Below are positions 6,909 through 9,720 of a stretch of DNA of 9,720 bases, piece after piece; within the stretch, counting starts at the first letter, position 1, and each line of letters begins with the position of its first letter. The notes below the pieces were generated by a model. The model was not told the DNA's origin and made no database searches. It saw nothing but the letters and a program-made list of their open reading frames with translations. Origin of the DNA: Verrucomicrobia subdivision 6 bacterium BACL9 MAG-120507-bin52 (GTDB lineage: Bacteria > Verrucomicrobiota > Verrucomicrobiia > Methylacidiphilales > Verrucolacustridaceae); the NCBI GenBank assembly GCA_001438005.1, contig LIBO01000025.1:1-9720 (forward strand). The letters are read 5' to 3'. Made by a program: the position numbers and the translations under genes.

Positions 6909-9720
6909 GGGAGATGAAAAGGTTTTTTCCGGCCATCAGATTTTGGGCAAAACGAGCCGCCGTTGGGTTCGTTTCGACCGTGGAGGCCAACTCCACTTGG
7001 CAGACGACCCAACGCCCCTTCCCCTCAGCTCTCTCCACCACCACGGGCACGTAATCCCATGGCCGCAACCAACCTCCATCTCCGCTGCGCAAAACCGTAT
7101 TCCAACCCCTTCCCTCCAGCACAGTCATCAAGATCGGGGAGGAGTGCCCCAAAGAGGCAAAGTGCCAAAACTTAAAATCCTCAGGCCCAAAACCCTCCAC
7201 CCACGGATGGCCCGTCGCCCCAGACACGAAGTGCCGCGGCCCCATTCCCGCCACCCGAACGGTGATCTCCTGCTCCCCCAATCGGTAAACCCCAGGAGGT
7301 AACGGCATAAAAAGAGCCACCGCCCCCCCTCGGACCGCGGCGTCGATCTCGGCTCGGCTCTTTTCATACGTCGCCCAATTCGAAATCACGATCAAGCTCA
7401 CCTCCCCTTTTGGGCGGGCCGTCGCTTTTGCCCCCAACTCCCCCAACCACCCAATCGTCTTGGCCGACCCCCCGGGCACCCACGGGAGAACCTCCCGTCG
7501 ACCCAGCCTCGGGAAAATCCGCAGCTCGATCGTTCGGTCATGAATCGGTTTTCCCGATGCGTCCAACAAAGTGGCTCCCACTTGGACAACCGAAACTTTC
7601 TCCACCGCCGGCATTCGAATCGGAAGAATCCCCTGCCCCAACGAGCGGCAGGCCGGTACCTTGGCGGGAGCTCTCCCATGTGCCACCCCTTTACCATTGA
7701 GTTTCACTTCATAAACCCAACTCGCTCCCACCAGTTTTTCCGCCGGATCATGGGAAACCCATAACTCCACCGGCACCACCTCCTCCGACCAAACTTGAGT
7801 GCGGGAACAGCGCAAGGACACCGCCGTCGGGCTGAGAGCATCCCGATAGGCGAACCAAGCCTTTTTCGGAACCCGATCCACATCCATGATCGCCTTCATC
7901 CATCCACACGGCCAGGCATCGATGAAAAGATGAATGGCAAAAGTGTTCATCCAAGAGTGCCGACGATAGGCCTCGGTCATCAACCGCGTGATCCACTCCT
8001 GATGTCTCTGGCTCACTTCGATCCACCCGCCCGCATCTTTCGGGGTGTCATACCACAGAAAATGGAAGTTCCAGCTTTGGGATTCCGCCAGAACTTGCGG
8101 TGTCCAGGCGCTTTTGAGCGAGGGCGGTTGCCAATCCCGCGGATAGTACTTTTTCATCACCCCATAGGAATCGAGCCCCTCGGCACCGAATTCTCCACAC
8201 CCAAAGTGCCAACCCGGTTTCACCGGCAACCATCCCCCTGCCTCGAGCGCCCCGAGATCAATTCCGTGCCCAATGTACCAACCGCAGTAGCAGTGATTGT
8301 CCGGCATGCCGGACGGAGCGGGCGGGTCATAATCCCCATCGACACACTTGATCACCCGGTCCGGGTTTTCTTGCCGCACGGCCTCACTCCCCATCGAAAA
8401 CATCCGCTCCATCTCATGGCGAAGAAGAAAGCGGTGCGGCTTGGCCGCGGCGGCTGGCCTGGGTTCGTTGATGAAGGAAACCAGAATATTCGAAGGATGG
8501 GCCCTCACATGCCGCTCCATCCGACTGCACTGACGCACCACCTCGAGAAGTTGATTTCGCCGCACCGTGGCAAACATCGGCATATCGGTCTGCAGCAACA
8601 GCCCCAAGCGGTCACACATCTCATACACCTCCCGATGCACCGGCCTCTGCGTCAATCGCAGAAAATTCATGTTCGTCAGCTTCGCTAAAAGAATGTCATC
8701 CCGTAGCTGATCCAGATTGCCCTCCATCACGCACCGCTCCAGATGCCCCATGGTGTTGGCCCCGCGGAGTCGGATCTCGCGCCCATTCAAATAGAATTTA
8801 CCTTTCGGTTTCGAATCCTCGTCTTGCCGAAACGTCCGCATCCCAAAAGAGCAGGCCAACGCATCCAGAACTTTCCCGTTCGTGTCGACCACTTCCACCT
8901 GAGCTTGGTAGAGCCACGGACTGTTTAGATCCCAGATTCGCGCTTTCGGCATCGGAACGCGAAGGGTAAAGAAGTTTACCCCGTTCTCCATCTGAGCAGG
9001 AATTTCCGACTGATGATCCCCATCCAGATCCCCGAAGCCACGCAACGTCCGAGCAGAGGGCTGATATTTCTTTTTCTCCAAAACGGTCGCGGGAAAGTTT
9101 TGGCCAAACACCGAAACCTGCAAGGTTGCTTCCTCCGGCGAACCCCGCCCCCGCTGCGTGACCTCGAGGCGAATCTCCGCTTCTTCCTCCTCCGGCATGG
9201 GGCGGACCCATAAGTCGGTCAGCTGGAGACGAGCACGTCCCTCCAAAAATACCCGATTCCATATCCCCATTCCGGCGGGGCAGTGATGCCATCCCAACTC
9301 CGGCTCATTATAGCCAAGCCCAGTCGCGGCATAGATTTTGTCCCCATTGATCGCTTGCCCGTCCTTTTGACTCCCCAGCATGGTGAAATCATTCTCCACC
9401 CGAACCAAAAGAACATTTTTGCCAGGACGAAGTGCCTCCCGACAGGAGAATTCAAACTCTTCGAAAAATCCTTCGTGCGTGCCGACGCACATTCCATTGA
9501 GATAAACCTGACACGCGTAATCTACTCCGCCGAATCCAAGAACAACATCTTCCCGCGAAGCCACCGAACTTTCCAATTCAAATTCCGTTCGATACAAGGT
9601 GGCAGCCTTACCCAAGGGAGGACCGTAATGGGGTAATCGAACTTCCTGCCACCCTCCCTTCCCTTCCAAAAGCGAACTAAATTCACGGCGATCCTGATCC
9701 GATTCAACTCTCCACTGGAA
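6901..9720 (-). CDS. GH2-family glycosidase with C-terminal glutamine-amidotransferase-like domain (5' partial)
   Basis: 939 residues are visible, numbered here from the first complete codon (9720-9718). The frame stays open to the right edge, and WQEVRLPHYG at about 24-33 is an internal N-domain motif, so the true start is outside the window. Residues 1-165 are the jelly-roll sugar-binding domain (ATLYRTEF, VYLNGMCVGTHEGFF, GIWNRVFLE). An Ig-like domain follows to about 295. The TIM barrel (about 305-620) carries FINEP with acid/base Glu419 (codon 8466-8464) and CGEFGAEG with likely nucleophile Glu510 (codon 8193-8191). After another beta domain, residues about 757-932 look like a Rossmann-type GATase-1 fold (VSLIVISNWATY, AAVRGGAVALFMPLPP, GFGPEDFKFW). 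The enzyme should hydrolyse a beta-glycosidic bond by the retaining GH2 mechanism. The sugar is uncertain because the barrel's usual SHYP-type segment reads LTQRPV. It is the most upstream gene seen in the minus operon. Confidence 0.9.
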   Translation of the reverse strand, partial: FQWRVESDQDRREFSSLLEGKGGWQEVRLPHYGPPLGKAATLYRTEFELESSVASREDVVLGFGGVDYACQVYLNGMCVGTHEGFFEEFEFSCREALRPGKNVLLVRVENDFTMLGSQKDGQAINGDKIYAATGLGYNEPELGWHHCPAGMGIWNRVFLEGRARLQLTDLWVRPMPEEEEAEIRLEVTQRGRGSPEEATLQVSVFGQNFPATVLEKKKYQPSARTLRGFGDLDGDHQSEIPAQMENGVNFFTLRVPMPKARIWDLNSPWLYQAQVEVVDTNGKVLDALACSFGMRTFRQDEDSKPKGKFYLNGREIRLRGANTMGHLERCVMEGNLDQLRDDILLAKLTNMNFLRLTQRPVHREVYEMCDRLGLLLQTDMPMFATVRRNQLLEVVRQCSRMERHVRAHPSNILVSFINEPRPAAAAKPHRFLLRHEMERMFSMGSEAVRQENPDRVIKCVDGDYDPPAPSGMPDNHCYCGWYIGHGIDLGALEAGGWLPVKPGWHFGCGEFGAEGLDSYGVMKKYYPRDWQPPSLKSAWTPQVLAESQSWNFHFLWYDTPKDAGGWIEVSQRHQEWITRLMTEAYRRHSWMNTFAIHLFIDAWPCGWMKAIMDVDRVPKKAWFAYRDALSPTAVSLRCSRTQVWSEEVVPVELWVSHDPAEKLVGASWVYEVKLNGKGVAHGRAPAKVPACRSLGQGILPIRMPAVEKVSVVQVGATLLDASGKPIHDRTIELRIFPRLGRREVLPWVPGGSAKTIGWLGELGAKATARPKGEVSLIVISNWATYEKSRAEIDAAVRGGAVALFMPLPPGVYRLGEQEITVRVAGMGPRHFVSGATGHPWVEGFGPEDFKFWHFASLGHSSPILMTVLEGRGWNTVLRSGDGGWLRPWDYVPVVVERAEGKGRWVVCQVELASTVETNPTAARFAQNLMAGKNLFISHA

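Noticed and set aside
6430..7302. 290-residue plus-strand open frame spanning the GH2/beta-helix junction
   Set aside because: Its product is Pro/Ser/Arg/Thr-rich low-complexity sequence, and it runs antisense to two well-supported genes and their coupled overlap.
7795..8688. 297-residue plus-strand open frame antisense to the GH2 barrel
   Set aside because: Its translation is rich in His, Pro and Arg without a recognisable fold, and it overlies the GH2 catalytic core. It is a shadow frame.
9667..9669. Apparent TTG start for the GH2 gene
   Set aside because: The frame continues open for 17 more codons to the window edge and carries GH2 N-domain-like residues, so the gene simply runs off the window. 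TTG is an internal Leu codon.
1..9720. tRNA/rRNA genes, CRISPR arrays, insertion sequences, long direct repeats, attachment sites
   Set aside because: I looked on both strands and saw none. Coding sequence fills everything except 11 bases.

Overview
The window is almost entirely coding. It holds five protein genes: two on the plus strand (1-2980, the first cut by the window edge) and three on the minus strand (2977-9720, the upstream-most cut by the window edge). The two groups converge and meet at a shared stop palindrome. I see no RNA genes, mobile elements, CRISPR arrays or promoters. The only clear non-coding DNA is an 11-base spacer at 4504-4514. All five products look like enzymes or enzyme-like proteins for complex, probably acylated, polysaccharides. 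Three of them have visible Sec-type leaders, so the work is likely periplasmic or extracellular.

Plus strand: the C-terminal tail of a large glycoside hydrolase (probably GH2 with a DUF4982-like end) overlaps by ATGA a 922-residue two-enzyme fusion. The fusion carries an SGNH/GDSL esterase at its N-terminus and a PhoD-type metallophosphoesterase at its C-terminus, both with their catalytic motifs intact. Minus strand, in transcription order: a large GH2-type glycosidase with a C-terminal glutamine-amidotransferase-like domain (start outside the window); a 797-residue right-handed beta-helix protein of the pectate-lyase superfamily with TIG-like N-terminal domains; and a 508-residue sialate-O-acetylesterase-type (SASA) esterase. 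Their junctions are an 8-base overlap and an 11-base gap, so they are very probably one operon.

Together the locus offers backbone or side-chain glycosidases, two unrelated deacylase types, a beta-helix protein that may be a lyase, hydrolase or glycan binder, and a phosphoesterase. This fits a saccharide-utilisation cluster aimed at an acetylated and perhaps phosphorylated glycan. No SusC/SusD pair, transporter, sulfatase or regulator is visible, so the substrate cannot be named.

Organism (inference only): large secreted glycosidases, SASA esterases, long-form SGNH hydrolases of this style, TIG/beta-helix proteins, moderately high GC and the lack of clear Shine-Dalgarno sequences suggest the Planctomycetota-Verrucomicrobiota-Lentisphaerota group. 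Verrucomicrobiota is my best guess, and the sequence alone does not prove it. The most unusual item is the SGNH-PhoD fusion. The other observations are structural oddities in recognisable families; I did not find a clearly new multi-gene system.
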